Below are positions 51,867-64,000 of a stretch of 64,000 nt of DNA, piece by piece. A program made the position numbers and the translations under genes. Positions within the stretch are counted from its first letter, which is position 1, and every line of letters begins with the position of its first letter. This DNA is from Lepas anatifera (Eukaryota > Arthropoda > Thecostraca > Lepadidae), in contig JAOTON010002205.1 in the NCBI GenBank assembly GCA_034440635.1, positions 372,001 through 436,000 of the forward strand. The letters are read 5' to 3'. The notes below the pieces were generated by a model. That model saw nothing but the letters and a program-made list of their open reading frames with translations. It was not told the DNA's origin and searched no databases.

Positions 51867-54330
51867 TTACTCATATAGCCTACATGCTGAAAGCGCCGTA
51901 TAAACCCCCCATGAGACATGTGGCCCGTGGGGGTCTTCGTTAACCGCCTCCCCTGGGCTATCCACACATAGATCGTCACCATGTGTGAATTGTCTGAACA
52001 TGTTAAGTGTCAAACATGGCCAGCACGTCCGTCTGCAGGATCGCCTCCCTGACGTCACCCAGAGCAGCCTGCACCTCCGATGTCCAGCTGAAAGGTGGTG
52101 TATCCTGACGCAGCTACCGGCGTAGTGGTTCATAAGATTTGGCGGTGTCATAAGACGTCATACGATGTGAGGTCTCACCATCCGTGCACTTGTCCTAGTT
52201 CAACGTGATGCTGTGGCTCTACATCCTCTGTATTGCCTGCTTCAGACAGGCATCATGCTCTGCCTTTGAGCGTTCCCAAACCGTGACGTCAGCAAGATAT
52301 ACTTGAACGTTATTAATGCCCTCCAGTCCGCACTCCTTTTTGGAAGCAATGCTCTAAACTTCAGCCTCCTTGGGCATCGCAGGTATCTCCACAACTAACC
52401 TTCATGGATGAGCGCAGTTATGGCTCTCAAGGTCTTATGGAGCTCCAGTTGATGATACATCAGCTTAGCCCCCTGCATTCGGTCCAGCAGCTCCTGCATG
52501 GCTGGGATCGGCGGGCCGTTAGCTGCCAGCACCCGATTGACATCAGTCAGAACCAGACAAACACGTACCTTACCAGTGTTTTTCTTGCGGACCGTGATCA
52601 TGGGAGACACCCACGGTGAGGTGTGTGCAGTGGGCATTGGATGACTCCCTGGGACTCCACCTAGAGCAGATGCTGCGTCACTTCCTCTGGGAGGGCGTAG
52701 GGAAGCGTCCTCGGCTTCTGACTGGACGGCATCACGTCTAGCTTCATCTGAACTTTGTGGCAGTACCCACGTATTGCTGGAGGCGACGTCACCTGATCAA
52801 GAAAACACACCGTGTCTCTATTCTGCGCAGTCAAGCCAGTGTTCTGAAGATCACGACCAAGCAGTGGTGCGTCTGGTTGCACCACATACAGGTATGCATC
52901 CACGTTGTGACCAGACCGGGACTTTATTGGGACGTTAATAACGCCCTGGACTTTGACGTGATTACCTCGCAAAAGCTCGAAACTTCACCTTGGATTCCGT
53001 GAAATTCAGATAGTAAGTCCTGATACATCTTGACAGAAATGATGCTGATGGCCGCTCCTGTATCAACTAGTTAGCATGATGAGCTCGTGATGGTTGACCG
53101 TAACCGTATACAACGGGCATTCAGTCGCCCCAGCTGGCTGCTCTAGTCAAAAAATTTTACCGTGCTGACCTGCCTCTAGTCACCGTCTTTGACCTGTCTT
53201 CCTCTGTTAAAGCGGCAGCATCTTATGAAATGACCCAAATTCTTACAGCGATAACATTCTTGACCTCTGGCCGGGCATCGCACGTCATCGCTGCTGTGGC
53301 CTTAGCTACCGCACGCCGGTCATGGTCCCGAGTGGTCACAGCGACTCGTCAAACCCATCTTCTTTGGAGACTGGTTGTTGTAGCATACATCTGACACTGC
53401 TGCTATAGAAGTCATCTCTCCTGAGGCTGTGGTGACTTCCTTCAGCACCTGTCTTCTTTGTAGACGACAATTCGTGAATTCAGACGTCTCCCCCAGCCCA
53501 CTCCAACAGAGGATTGTCGGGAATACTGTCAGACAAAGAACCCTCGATGAACTGGTCTCGACTCATGTCATCTCGGACGGGCCCAAACTCACACTTTTGC
53601 GCCGTCTCCTTCAGATTCGTCAAATAGGTGAGAGCAGTCATCTCGGTGTTGAACAGAGCGCCTGAATTTCACCCGCTCAGTACGCACGTCTGAGTCCTTC
53701 ACAAACAGTTCCTCGAGAACGCAAACCACATTGCCATATCCAGACTGAATTGTGAATTGGAACATAGCAGATCAAGACAGATCAAGCGAGCATCCGTGGC
53801 TTGATTTATAGCAACCTGAGGTTCAAATTTTACGTCAGGAGATGATACCGCTGCAGATTCTGCGGCACAGATGGGTCGACGTGTCTGTGCTCCCACCGAG
53901 TTTAGAACCAACGCCTTGCGCCTGCTTTTTGACCAGTCTTACGGCCCCACGACTGTCCATGAACCAGAACAGCAGCATACCATTAAGACCGTGGCAGCTT
54001 TGGTTTCTCACCTGGTTTGGGCCAATACTCCCTCGTTGAGACTGGTTGAAACATCCTAAACGTCAAAATTGCTTCAGTCTTTTCTGTGCGGACTCTTCCG
54101 AACAAAAGCTTCGACGCAGAGGTAAACGTAATTGACTTCGAGGGCAATGCAACGAGAAAGTTAAGAACAGTGCAGATCCAGTAATTCTGCTGCAGGCAGC
54201 GCATCCTGCCCCTGACCGCGCTCCCGCGTCGACTGCCGACCCGCCCACCAGTGACCTGTGTCGGACCCGCGGCAGCCTGGTCACGTGACTGCCCTCGAGG
54301 GTCTCAAACTGCTCCAGCGCGATGGCAGTG
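51867..54330 (-). mobile_element. Decayed Ty3/gypsy-like LTR retrotransposon, internal part
   Basis: On -, traces follow the order gag to pol. Gag-like sequence is at 54330-53400. CCHC zinc knuckles are at about 53310-53210 (CYRCKNLGHFIRCC; an earlier knuckle is broken by a stop). A protease-end segment is at 52972-52661 (PLLGRDLQNTGLTA). The RT start is at 52637-52395 (SPWVSPMITVRKKNTGKVRV, LLDRMQGAK). The RT palm remnant near 52310-52220 reads YLADVTVWERSKAEHDACL, where an intact element has a YxDD box. RNase H-side sequence runs to about 51870. Many stops and frameshifts, no LTRs found. Not functional. Confidence 0.8.
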
Positions 54331-54530
54331 GAGATGCGAAATTGGTGCGCATCAGAATAACACTAGTAAGCCTGTTAATACAAAATTCATTTGTATTGTA
54401 TGGCATCTCTGATGATAGCATGTCGCTTTCCAAACTCCTGGGTATGCCACCGCTGTACAGATTTTTCGAGCGCGATACGGCCGAGACACGGAAGCTCCCT
54501 AAGCTCTCATCATGTGCGCATGATAGAATG

Positions 54531-55164
54531 AAAGGGAATGTTGCACCTTGGTGCAGTTCCAGACCGTGGTGTTTTCAGGGGCAGTCTATGTTGTTAATAT
54601 TTGATATGGCCTTATTTTTGCTGAAAAACGTCGATTCAACCAAATATTTCGTTTTTCCTCTGTTAGCAATACAAAGTCTCCAAATCAGCGTGACGTCATA
54701 CCGGCGTATGAGCTGGTAATACTTTGCCTCACACTGAACGTGTATGGTTTGCGCCAAAAATGAAAACGAATACAATTAAAGTGTTTCTACCACTAGCAGG
54801 TAAAGTGATATTTATCAGATTGTTTTATTTGTTTTGTATATTAAAACGTATTTAATGTTTCAAACTAGTCAATAATGCAAATTTTACGCATTTATAATCG
54901 ACAGTACCAAACAAATGTTTATGCACTTGGGTTTGAAACATGTTCAAGTTAAAAAAATTATCCGTGCCGCACCCGCAGTGGGGCTTGAGCATGACGTCAC
55001 TTTTCGTAGATTGGGACGGGGTTGGTAGGTGGTAATTTTTTATATATTTTCGCGAAGGTTACCTAAGTTCTGGGATAAATGAAATATGGATTAAGCGGTT
55101 TCTCGACATACTCTATATGGCTATATATGTTCAAATCATATTATGAAGGTGGCACATTCCCTTT
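54531..55164. mobile_element. MITE-like element, 19-bp TIRs (type 2)
   Basis: The left end aaagggaatgttgcacctt is matched inverted by aaggtggcacattcccttt at 55146-55164 (17 of 19). The 634-bp interior is AT-rich and non-coding. Related copies are at 27540-28960, 35380-35867 and 40472-40760. The TIR is almost the same as that of the type 1 elements although the interiors differ. Confidence 0.75.
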
Positions 55165-55896
55165 GAATTATTTTATTGTAATTATTTAGATTAATAAACA
55201 TCCATCATTAACGTAATTGTGTAATTTAATGAAACCCCAGAATGCGGATTATTGGAGTTAGTAGAAAGCACCGATATCCCTCTTTAACAGGGATTTTTCG
55301 TTCGTGCATGTATAATTTTGAAGGGTGGTGCAATGTCGCACACCATGCAAGTGTTGGTGGCGTGGTCGGGGACGTGCCTTGATGGAAATGAAATAGTGTA
55401 AATGAAACTGTCATTAAGCGTTTATTATAATTACCAGAAACGCGCATATTCTACGCACAGAATACCTGCCAAGACACCCATCCGGGAGCTAAAGTAAGAA
55501 TCTTTCACAAAACAAAATAGTACAATTAAGGAATGCCTGCGACAGGGGGCAGGACCGTTTCGGGAACCTTTACAAGGCGGAAAAGCAAGGCTCGAGGGGA
55601 GTGGGTAGCCCGGGCCCCGCCGGCTGCGACACCGCCCAGTGAGCGAATTGGGGTGACGGGGTGTCCAAGGCCGCCATGGTTGTCCCGTGCTGTGATCAAG
55701 ACCATTGCGTCACATTCCCCGGAATCCCAGTCTGGAATGTTTCTAGAAAGGCAGCTGTAAAAAATAGCCTTCTTTTCATATGTTCCACACTGTCTCAGAG
55801 GCAAGGATCCGTGCAAAGACTGATGGGAAAAAAACACTTCAGGGAGACGAAATGATCCAAGTCGTTCAAGGCGGCATGTGAAGAAAATTGGGGCGA
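55165..55896. other. Unique spacer, no gene recognised
   Basis: Includes a GC-rich patch at 55540-55680 with open frames on both strands and no known motif. Confidence 0.4.
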
Positions 55897-56217
55897 GGCT
55901 GGAGCCCTGTTCCAGCTGTCAGCACAGTTTTGTCAGCAGGGTCGCTAACCTCTCCTCCAGAAAAGAAACATGAGCGCCATAATCGCCTCTAGATTGTGTT
56001 CAGCAAAGGGAACTTAAACCTTTATACTATTAAAAAATATTAGGCTGCCACTTCGTGCACTTGCTATTTTTCATCAGCCCAAACAGCAGGCCGTCAGCCC
56101 GTAAAACCTTTAGAACTAGTTCCCGGGAGGAGGATACAGTCCTGTGACGTAGGCGCAACGCGGCCCGCTGATTGGTGCTGACAAAATTGTGCTGACAGCT
56201 GGAACAGGGCTCCTGCC
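55897..56217. repeat. Inverted repeat, 42-bp arms, upstream of acyltransferase copy 3
   Basis: Arm 55897-55938 (containing ggagccctgttccagctgtc) is complementary to 56176-56217 at 40 of 42 positions, with a 237-bp spacer. It may be a short TIR transposon or a hairpin. No clear target duplication was found. It is 283 bp before the start codon of copy 3 and absent before copies 1 and 2. Confidence 0.8.
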
Positions 56218-56359
56218 TGAGAATTCGCCAGTGGAGAGCCCTTTCCCCACATGTCCTGCTTCCCTCATCTTGATCAAAGACCCCACCGTTAAAGCCCGAG
56301 CTGGACAATGACTGAAACAACAGAAGTGAAATACCGGACTTTGTTTCCTGAAGGCCATG

Positions 56360-56371
56360 GCTATCGCGCTT
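56360..56371 (+). promoter_or_regulatory. Conserved upstream block of acyltransferase copy 3
   Basis: GCTATCGCGCTT, identical to 36148-36159, sits 140 bp before the ATG, inside cctgaaggccatggctatcg. See copy 1 for the caution about simple homology. Confidence 0.4.
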
Positions 56372-56499
56372 CTGAGAAGTGCGCGCCATGACTGGGATAA
56401 ATTGGCAGTGGATAGAGCGTTATCATGAGTAAACACAGCCGCCGATGTGCTGACCAGCCCTCTACCCCCGGGCTCAGTGCCTCATAGCCAGCGGCCGCG

Positions 56500-58899
56500 A
56501 TGGCGCCGGGCCCCGCCTCCCTGCGGCTCTCACTATTTGTGGCGACCTTCTGCGTAGTCACGCTTGGAACGAGCCGTGCCGCTGACTTCCAGAGCTTCCT
56601 GCAGCCAGCGTCACAGAACTGGCCCGGGGCCGACCTCTGGGGAACGCTCCTTTACACGTTGCAGACCTATGACAAGGGACTGAGGGACAATACGATTACA
56701 AAGTATAATGGTGCTGAGTTGCCAAGCCGTCTGGAGCTGGAGACAGAAGATGACCTAAATAATGAAGTACATCAAGGACCAAGCGCCCGTGACCGTGCTA
56801 TAGGAGCCGCCTTGGGTCCGTACATTACTCCCATCGCCGACCCTGGCATCAGCAAGGCTTGCCAGCAGGCCAGTGAAGCATATACCAACAACATTATGAA
56901 GAAACAGTGGGCCCTCAAGATGTTTGACGCCACTGGCAAACTACCCGACGGAGTTCTGGAAGGGAACATCAACTTGTTTGGGAATTGGGACGAGTGTCTC
57001 AACATCACCGCCGTCATCAATGCCACCGATATTGACGGTCAGGATCCAGTGATCGACAACTTTTCCGGAAAATATTGTTACACTTATGTTATCAATACAG
57101 CAGAGGCGCTACAGGAACTCCAGGAAAGGGGCCCAGTCCGTCCGAATCATGCTGTAGGGCTTGCACCTATTGTCCCCGACATTCCCAGCTTGAAAGGTCA
57201 GGCAGTCTGCAACGCCATCTGCATGCCGTCGGTGTGCAGCGCGCAGGAACTCAGTGATGGTGTTAACGCGGCTTTCAAGGGCAAAGCGTTCTTATACGCG
57301 AGGGAAGACTACTGCCACACTAGCGAAGAAACAACTGAATTGTCCTCGGGGGCCATTGTCATGACCGTGATATTGGGACTGTGCGGATTGTTCATGATCG
57401 TTGGAACAGCGATCGACCTCTTAGACACCTACGCTCAGGAGGCACCCGAGTCTCTCTGGTCCTCGCTGAACGCCATCGTTAATCGCTCTTCGACATTAAC
57501 TCTACGGCGAGTGTTTCGGGCGTTCTCAGTTTACACTAACGGCCGTAAGCTTCTGGACACTTCGTCCACGGGTGACACACTCAACTGTCTTCACGGAATC
57601 CGATTCCTCTCCAACACCTGGGTCATTCTTGGCCACTCTTACTTTTTTATTATTTTCAACAAACATCGGAACATTAATTCAATCTTTTCGTTCTTTGACC
57701 ATGTTGCTTTTGAAGCTGTTTCTAATGCCACTGTATCGGTAGACTCATTCTTCATGCTGAGCGGCCTTCTTGTTGCCTACGGCTTTATGCGGCAAATGGA
57801 GAGGACGCGAGGAAAGTTCAACATCATCATGTTTTATGTCCACCGTTACATCCGGCTGACCCCAGTCATGATGCTTGTCATTGGATTCATAGCGACGCTG
57901 TATCAGTATCTTGGTTCCGGTCCCTCGTGGAACGAGTTGATCCGGGGAACTCCAAAAACATGCCAAGATAATTGGTGGACCAATATGCTCTACGTCAACA
58001 ATCTTGTGGATGGACATAGACAGTGTATTGGGCAGACGTGGTACCTGGCCAACGACATGCAGATGTTCGTATTTTCGCCGCTAGTACTGCTGCCTCTTTG
58101 GTACTACCCGACGTTTGGCCAGCTGTGGATAATCTTCCTTGTCTGCTTCTTTACTGGTATCAACGCAATGATTACTGCTGTACACAGAATCGGATTGCCA
58201 GGTGGAGGCGATAACAACCTTAGGTATCAGATGCCGTGGTGCCGCGCCGGAGCCTATCTAGTTGGCCTCTATACCGGCTGGATTCTCGCCAAGATTCGAC
58301 GCAAGAAAATCCACATACCTTCACCAGTGGTCGCCATCGGCTGGATAGCTTCTTCTCTGACCGCCTGTCTCATCATATACGGCATTTACGGCTTGCCTAC
58401 TCCCCCTTCAAAGGCGGAAAACATAATCTATGCAATGTTGAACCGCACAGCTTGGACCATTTGCCTGGCCTGGGTCGTCTTCGCCTGTGTGACTGGCTAT
58501 GGAGGCGTGATCAATAGCATCCTGTCTTGGAAAGCTTTCATTCCCTTGAGCAGGCTGACCTATACATCATACCTTGTGCATATTGACATTCAGCAATACT
58601 ACTGGGGCACCAACAAGATGCCTGTGTATTTGGATCAAACCTTCGTAGTTTACATGTTCCTGGGATCTCTTCCGATTATATTTGCTGTTGCTACGGTGTT
58701 CTCACTTGCTCTGGAATCTCCAATGATTGCGTTGGAGAAGATTATCTTCCCGCAGCCTCGGTCAGCGCCACCAGCTCCAAAACCTCGTGTCGAAGAGCAC
58801 CCTGGAAACCAGGCAGAGTCGAATAATGTCGGTGTCGATAACGCGGCGTTCGAGGGCGATGGTGCTGCCAGGACTGACCTGACTTTAGTTAAGGGTTGA
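56500..58899 (+). CDS. NRF-6-like acyltransferase, copy 3 (intact, 799 aa)
   Basis: This is the only copy with an unbroken frame. Residues 1 to about 27 form a signal peptide (LSLFVATFCVVTLGTSRA). The Cys-rich NRF domain spans about 30-285. A first membrane helix is at about 282-302. The acyltransferase-3 core begins near 362 (NCLHGIRFLSNTWVILGHSY), with the conserved His at about 378. Further motifs are VSVDSFFMLSGLLVAYGF, HRYIRLTPVMMLVIGF, CIGQTWYLANDMQMFVFSPL, PWCRAGAYLVGLYTGWILAK and SRLTYTSYLVHID. About ten helices follow the NRF domain, and the tail from about 745 is hydrophilic. The start ATG sits in gcggccgcgATGgcg, shared by all copies. Residues about 55-80 (TYDKGLRDNTITKYNGAELP) differ sharply from copies 1 and 2 and are two residues shorter. 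NRF-6 proteins in C. elegans affect lipid and drug transport in the intestine; the substrate here is unknown. Confidence 0.93.
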   Translation: MAPGPASLRLSLFVATFCVVTLGTSRAADFQSFLQPASQNWPGADLWGTLLYTLQTYDKGLRDNTITKYNGAELPSRLELETEDDLNNEVHQGPSARDRAIGAALGPYITPIADPGISKACQQASEAYTNNIMKKQWALKMFDATGKLPDGVLEGNINLFGNWDECLNITAVINATDIDGQDPVIDNFSGKYCYTYVINTAEALQELQERGPVRPNHAVGLAPIVPDIPSLKGQAVCNAICMPSVCSAQELSDGVNAAFKGKAFLYAREDYCHTSEETTELSSGAIVMTVILGLCGLFMIVGTAIDLLDTYAQEAPESLWSSLNAIVNRSSTLTLRRVFRAFSVYTNGRKLLDTSSTGDTLNCLHGIRFLSNTWVILGHSYFFIIFNKHRNINSIFSFFDHVAFEAVSNATVSVDSFFMLSGLLVAYGFMRQMERTRGKFNIIMFYVHRYIRLTPVMMLVIGFIATLYQYLGSGPSWNELIRGTPKTCQDNWWTNMLYVNNLVDGHRQCIGQTWYLANDMQMFVFSPLVLLPLWYYPTFGQLWIIFLVCFFTGINAMITAVHRIGLPGGGDNNLRYQMPWCRAGAYLVGLYTGWILAKIRRKKIHIPSPVVAIGWIASSLTACLIIYGIYGLPTPPSKAENIIYAMLNRTAWTICLAWVVFACVTGYGGVINSILSWKAFIPLSRLTYTSYLVHIDIQQYYWGTNKMPVYLDQTFVVYMFLGSLPIIFAVATVFSLALESPMIALEKIIFPQPRSAPPAPKPRVEEHPGNQAESNNVGVDNAAFEGDGAARTDLTLVKG

Positions 58900-60434
58900 C
58901 TGAAGTAGAAGTGTGACTGCTGACTGCTATAATGTACATTCATTTTTGGCGATATGCTCTGCTGCGATATTTTGGGAATACATTTTTTGAAAACTGTGAA
59001 TTCACGATTTCTTGTAAACTTTTCTAACGATTGTTGTCGTGTCATAGTTCAGCCCAGTGATATCATAGGTGCTGGTGATGATTTGTGATTTGTAGAGCTT
59101 ATCGACGAACCAGTAGGGTCATATGGCGTTACCAATAAGCCAGAGTTATATGGCGTTGCTAACTCTTTCCGTGTTGGCAAGGTTTATTTTTTATTTTCCG
59201 GTTCCTATCTTATACCAATATCAGAAGCTATCTGCCAACTCCCGCAGTCAGCGGAAGAGTTCCGGGGCTTTGATAACTGTCTTCTCATGTCCCACCGTGC
59301 CGGATAAGGCGGCTGGTAGTTATCGCCGGGGCAAGGCTATAAGTTCAGCGCGGGACTCACCCCGCGGCCAGCGGGTCCTGGGATTTGAACCCGAGATATT
59401 TATTTGTATTAGCTGCGAACACTTCCACACAGGTAGTGGCTTTTCAAGTGCCGTCGCAATGAACATGAAACAATGGAAACTATGGCAGGAGACGGCAAGG
59501 ATAAGGATGGATGAGGGTAAAAGAAGGTGGAATACTACCTGGAGGGGTCGCTGCTGCCCAAGGCGCATGCGCTCGCTACCTCCAGGTAGTTTAAGGATGA
59601 GGAGGAGAATAGGATAAGGATTTCCGGCTGCTACACACACATAAACATAGGCACACACATGAACTTAAAACAAAAACAAACTGAAGAAGATGAAAGCGAA
59701 ATAGGCGATGCTCGGCTTCGTGTTTGTTTCATTCTTGAACTGATGGCCCAAAATAAGTGTCTTCGTTGTTCTTGTATCATCTTGTCTTCGAGTTTTTCAT
59801 TTGAATCTTGTCTCCTTAGCTCAGGAGTCTGACGCATTAGCTCTGAGCTACACAGGGTTGCTCTCGAGCCAGAGTGCTCCTTCCTCAGGGAATCTGCCGG
59901 ACCCAGAACCCGGGTCTTCCAATGGCAGCTAGATCGGCCTTCTGTGTTGGAGACCGGTCCAGACTCCCTCTGGCGTATAGGAGAGTACCGAGCTGGAGCC
60001 GGCTTACGGGCATTGACATCCATCCCTTGGCTGGTCTTTGAAGCCAGTAAAAAGAACTTGAGTCAGCGGCGTGAAAATCGAGCTCGCTCACCACTCCACC
60101 ACCGCACCCCTGGTATCATAGATGCGTGTTTCTCACACAATTTTCACATCATTTAATCTCACTGGTTATCTTGGGATGTTAGGACATCGCCAGGAAGGTG
60201 CAGACACGTAACCTGCAGTTGTAAGCCAGCTGAAAATGACCTGCAATGGTGCTAGGTAATTTCTTGACTCGGGAGCACAACTGGAGAGGACAATATACGA
60301 GGCACCGGCTCCAGGCCTCTGCTGGCATGGATGGGTTGCGTGTTCACATTGGCTTGGTCCACACGAATAGTACATCCGCCGTTTCGAAGCAGAACTTAGA
60401 TCACACAGCTTTGAAGCTCTGCGTTTTATGATAA
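58900..60434. other. 3' flank of acyltransferase copy 3
   Basis: Near-identical to 46094-47631. No recognisable gene. Confidence 0.5.
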
Positions 60435-60780
60435 CATTTGTTCAAGTTGTTGCATGATCGGGTTCTGGGATCGAAACTTCACTAAAGTCATCAAGGGACT
60501 TGTAACGGAACATCTGACCCCCCCCATCCGAACGAGTTATTCCCGCAATGATGGGTTAATTTTGAAGTCAAAGTTTAACGTCCCACAAAGCACAGGGACG
60601 GCCGCCCCGTGCAGGCCACCTTCTAATCAGTCAGTTTCCAGCCGACCTACGTCGGCTAAATATTGGGCGTCAGAGCGTGTCAGGGGAATCGATCCCAAGC
60701 TTTCACCTATGCACTGCCATTACACGGTTTTCTGAGCGAAGTGGAGCCCAACGCTCTACCAACTGAGCTATTGAGGCAGC
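60435..60780 (-). mobile_element. tRNA-derived SINE, copy 3 (duplicate of copy 2)
   Basis: Same insertion as 47632-47975, carried along by the segmental duplication. It differs by a few bases, including the C-run gaccccccc near 60518. Confidence 0.9.
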
Positions 60781-62109
60781 AAAAAGCACCTACATCCCAT
60801 GTCTATGCCTTAACGATTGCTGCTTCCTCCATGGACAAAGCATTACCGATTCCTCGAGAAATAGACGAAAATTGTCACTATAGAATTCCAGGGAAATGAT
60901 TCTGTATTAAAAGGCTTTAGGGTAGTATTCAGTAATTCACCATTAAAAATTATCTAAGCATTTGGGCATGGAGACATTTTTCCTGTTTCACAATGTTTAC
61001 GGAATCAGCTGACCGAGGTCACTGCAGCGGCCTGTCCTGAGGCAGAAACTCCGGTCTCACCTAGTGCCCTATAGAACGTGTCCCACCGGCTGGTTTCCAT
61101 CCGGATGTGCTTCAGCCATTATTGCCCTGCCTGTGGTTGGAATGGAGCCCCAAAACTCCCACCATCTTTGTCGGAGCTGCAGTATCCTTAGAGTGCTGTA
61201 AGTGCACGGAACAATGATTGTGTCTGTTCCGCCGAGAATCGCGAATAAATCAATGCTTCTGAACCGGATCATGTTTGCTTTGACAACCATTCTCACGCAT
61301 ATAGGTGCGAGGGAGAGATGATCACTAATAATGTATTTAATGGATTTGTGACAAGCATGCTCTGGAACAAAGCTAGAAGGTCCTACGGTACGCGATTTGG
61401 TGACAATAACTTTGTCCCAGAAACCATCTCCAGGAGTGAACGAGCTTTACAATGTTGCTCTTTTTTGTACCTATATTTATATGAATTTTTATTGAAATCA
61501 GTTTTTCATAGCGTTCAGTTCGTTTTCTGGCCTTCTTTTTTCATTTATTAGCTTGAATTTGATGTAAAAATTCGAGCCAAGGTTCGAGCCGGGAAAAAAT
61601 ACGCGCGCCCGTGGGATTGGGCCCTAACGGAACACGGTGCCCAGGCGCTACCTCCGTGGCTCGGCAGCTTTCACCATACTAAAGTTCTCGTAACTCCATC
61701 GCAAGAGACAATAACCCTTCTGTACTGGAATTCTCACATTTACCTGAATAAAAAACACAGGTGATACTCATCCTATGTGTTTTGGAGGCATGGGCGGCTC
61801 CAGTGGGGGGGGAAGGATGAGGTAGTGACCAGGGAGAGCGAACTGCGCCTTTAAATCGCAAATTTTAGTGCCAACTCTATGGATTTAACTGGAAAAAATT
61901 GTCTCAAAAGTCCATGTTACCTCCCCTGAAATACTGGGTGGGGTATTGGGGGTGCGGTCTGTTTGTGGTCATGTTCCTTGAACGCTGGGAAACGGGGCTT
62001 GCTCTCACGTGGTGAGTTAGGGGTGAATATTTTCCCACTCGGCTGCGTTTTTATCTATCAAGATGGCCTTGTGCTAATATTCCCAAGTTGGTTATGATGA
62101 GCCATGTTC
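60781..62109. other. Duplicated intronic flank, no gene recognised
   Basis: Counterpart of 47976-49309. Confidence 0.45.
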
Positions 62110-63127
62110 AAGCGCCTCGCTGGGGGCGGGGGCGAAATTCGCCTCCTCATCCTGGTTTTCCCCAGATAACGCAAACACGAATATACGCAGAACAATGAAA
62201 CTTACAGTACCTTATTCCTGATCAATTTTACGCATCTCACCACATTTTTTAGGTCACGTCATGTCAGGTCAAGAAGCTATCCATGGTCAAACGACCCGAA
62301 CTCAAAACTTAAAATCACGAGTTTGAAGCGGCGCCTAAGGAACATCAGCCAACCAATCAGTTTGAAACTTTCACAATATAATGTGGTCATTAGGGTCTGC
62401 AAATCTGCTATCTCGGAATTTCAATATTGTTGACCTAAGGGGTCAATGTTTTGGTCACCCCATTATAAGTATGTGATGAAAAATTGAAAGGGCTCGTTTT
62501 CAGTAAATACTGGATAGATAACGCTGAAAATCCTCAAACCGTGTATTTTTACCACGATCTTGACCTATAAGTTGAGTTTTTGACCGTCTGACCTCTCAAA
62601 GGACATGTCAGGTCACTGCAGCATGCAGTGATTGTTTTGCCAATAACTTTTCACTGAATTGAGATAAAGCTTATGTTTTGCTTGAATTGTGCTTATATTG
62701 TCACGGGGGAGTCGATTGATAAGCAACATGACTATACCAGGTCACCCTGTGACCCTGACCTAGCTCGATGTCAGGCCAATTTCACAATTTGACCTAGCAA
62801 GGTCATATTATACATCATTCGATTGACCACTAAGATAAATTCAATGATGCATGAATATTTGCTCTAGCTCCGCTGAGTAAAAATTCAGAGGGGGAAACGT
62901 ACCTGTTGTAAGCGTATGTAAACTTCTTTGACCTATGCTGACCACAATATTGACCTGACATAAACATACTTCGTATAACTTCTCTTCGTCTCGTCAAGAG
63001 CTTTCGAACGCCGTCCGTATTTTTTCCTTAGCTTTCCTGGGAAGAGATACCGAGGGGGGCGTAATACGCCCCCCAGCAGAGCGCGTCATGCCAGTGACCC
63101 AGCGGGGTGCGTGTTAACAGTGCTGCT
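62110..63127 (-). repeat. Interspersed repeat family X, duplicate of the 49310 copy
   Basis: Base-for-base counterpart of 49310-50325 apart from run-length differences (for example gggggcgggggcgaaa here against gggggcggggggcgaaa). Confidence 0.7.
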
Positions 63128-63356
63128 TTTGTTAACGTTGCTTAGTGTTGGTGCAGAACTCTTGCACTAGATTGACCAACTTCGGGCCCAGGATCTCGCG
63201 GTATTACCTAATTCATCTTAATCCATATGGCCCAGACAGGCACTCTTCCCTCCGTTCCGCCTTCAGCATCCGTGTCAAAGAGGTAACACTAGGCAGATTA
63301 AATTGAAGTTATAAACGCGATTTTACTAGCGTGTGGAACAAGACACCGGGTCACAG

Positions 63357-63934
<578 letters not shown>

Positions 63935-64000
63935 CCTGGATGATGGGAGTCTTTGACAAGGTACTGAAGTCACGCCGCCAGTTTCAGGAAACCTCTCAAT

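Overview
The window is nuclear DNA of an invertebrate animal. Genes are split by GT-AG introns, and much of the sequence is repeats: non-LTR retrotransposons, a decayed Ty3/gypsy element, a tRNA-derived SINE, MITE-like elements with terminal inverted repeats, minisatellites and long CA/CACG tracts. The one highly conserved gene, WDR5, ends its last exon like the arthropod orthologue (LCTACHP...SDT), so an arthropod or other protostome is my best guess. The species cannot be fixed from this sequence.

Layout. Positions 218-348 hold the last coding exon of a small membrane protein that starts upstream of the window. Positions 349-19700 are mostly mobile DNA: a CR1/L2-like LINE on + (4840-8870) with a TSD-flanked insertion in its ORF1, a MITE (9801-10255), a CA/CACG tract, an AT-rich LINE on - (11820-14840), a GC-rich hairpin, a SINE inside an older repeat, and degenerate tandem repeats.

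WDR5 occupies + strand from 19754. Eight coding exons give a 338-residue seven-bladed WD40 protein. Exons 1-7 lie within 7.2 kb, but exon 8 is 24.1 kb further on (51031-51131), and a second copy of exon 8 lies at 63834-63934. Three WDR5 introns carry minisatellites. Two of these run up to a splice acceptor, and the 44-bp array before exon 8 repeats the acceptor itself 11 times.

Intron 7 holds three same-strand, intronless genes for NRF-6-like multipass acyltransferases (36297, 43688, 56500). The third is open over 799 codons. The first carries one frameshift and the second two, all in homopolymer runs. Copies 2 and 3, with about 5 kb of 3' flank and WDR5 exon 8, form a tandem duplication (about 43.67-51.2 kb and 56.48-64.0 kb, the latter cut by the window end). 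The two arms differ mainly by scattered substitutions and homopolymer lengths, so this is either a very recent duplication or an assembly duplicate. A decayed gypsy element on - (51880-54330) and a MITE (54531-55164) separate the arms.

WDR5 is the scaffold of histone H3K4 methyltransferase complexes. The acyltransferases are predicted membrane proteins with no evident link to it beyond position. The most notable signals are the duplicated terminal exon with its tandem acceptors, the mosaic acyltransferase copies, and several nested insertions that can be read directly from target-site duplications.
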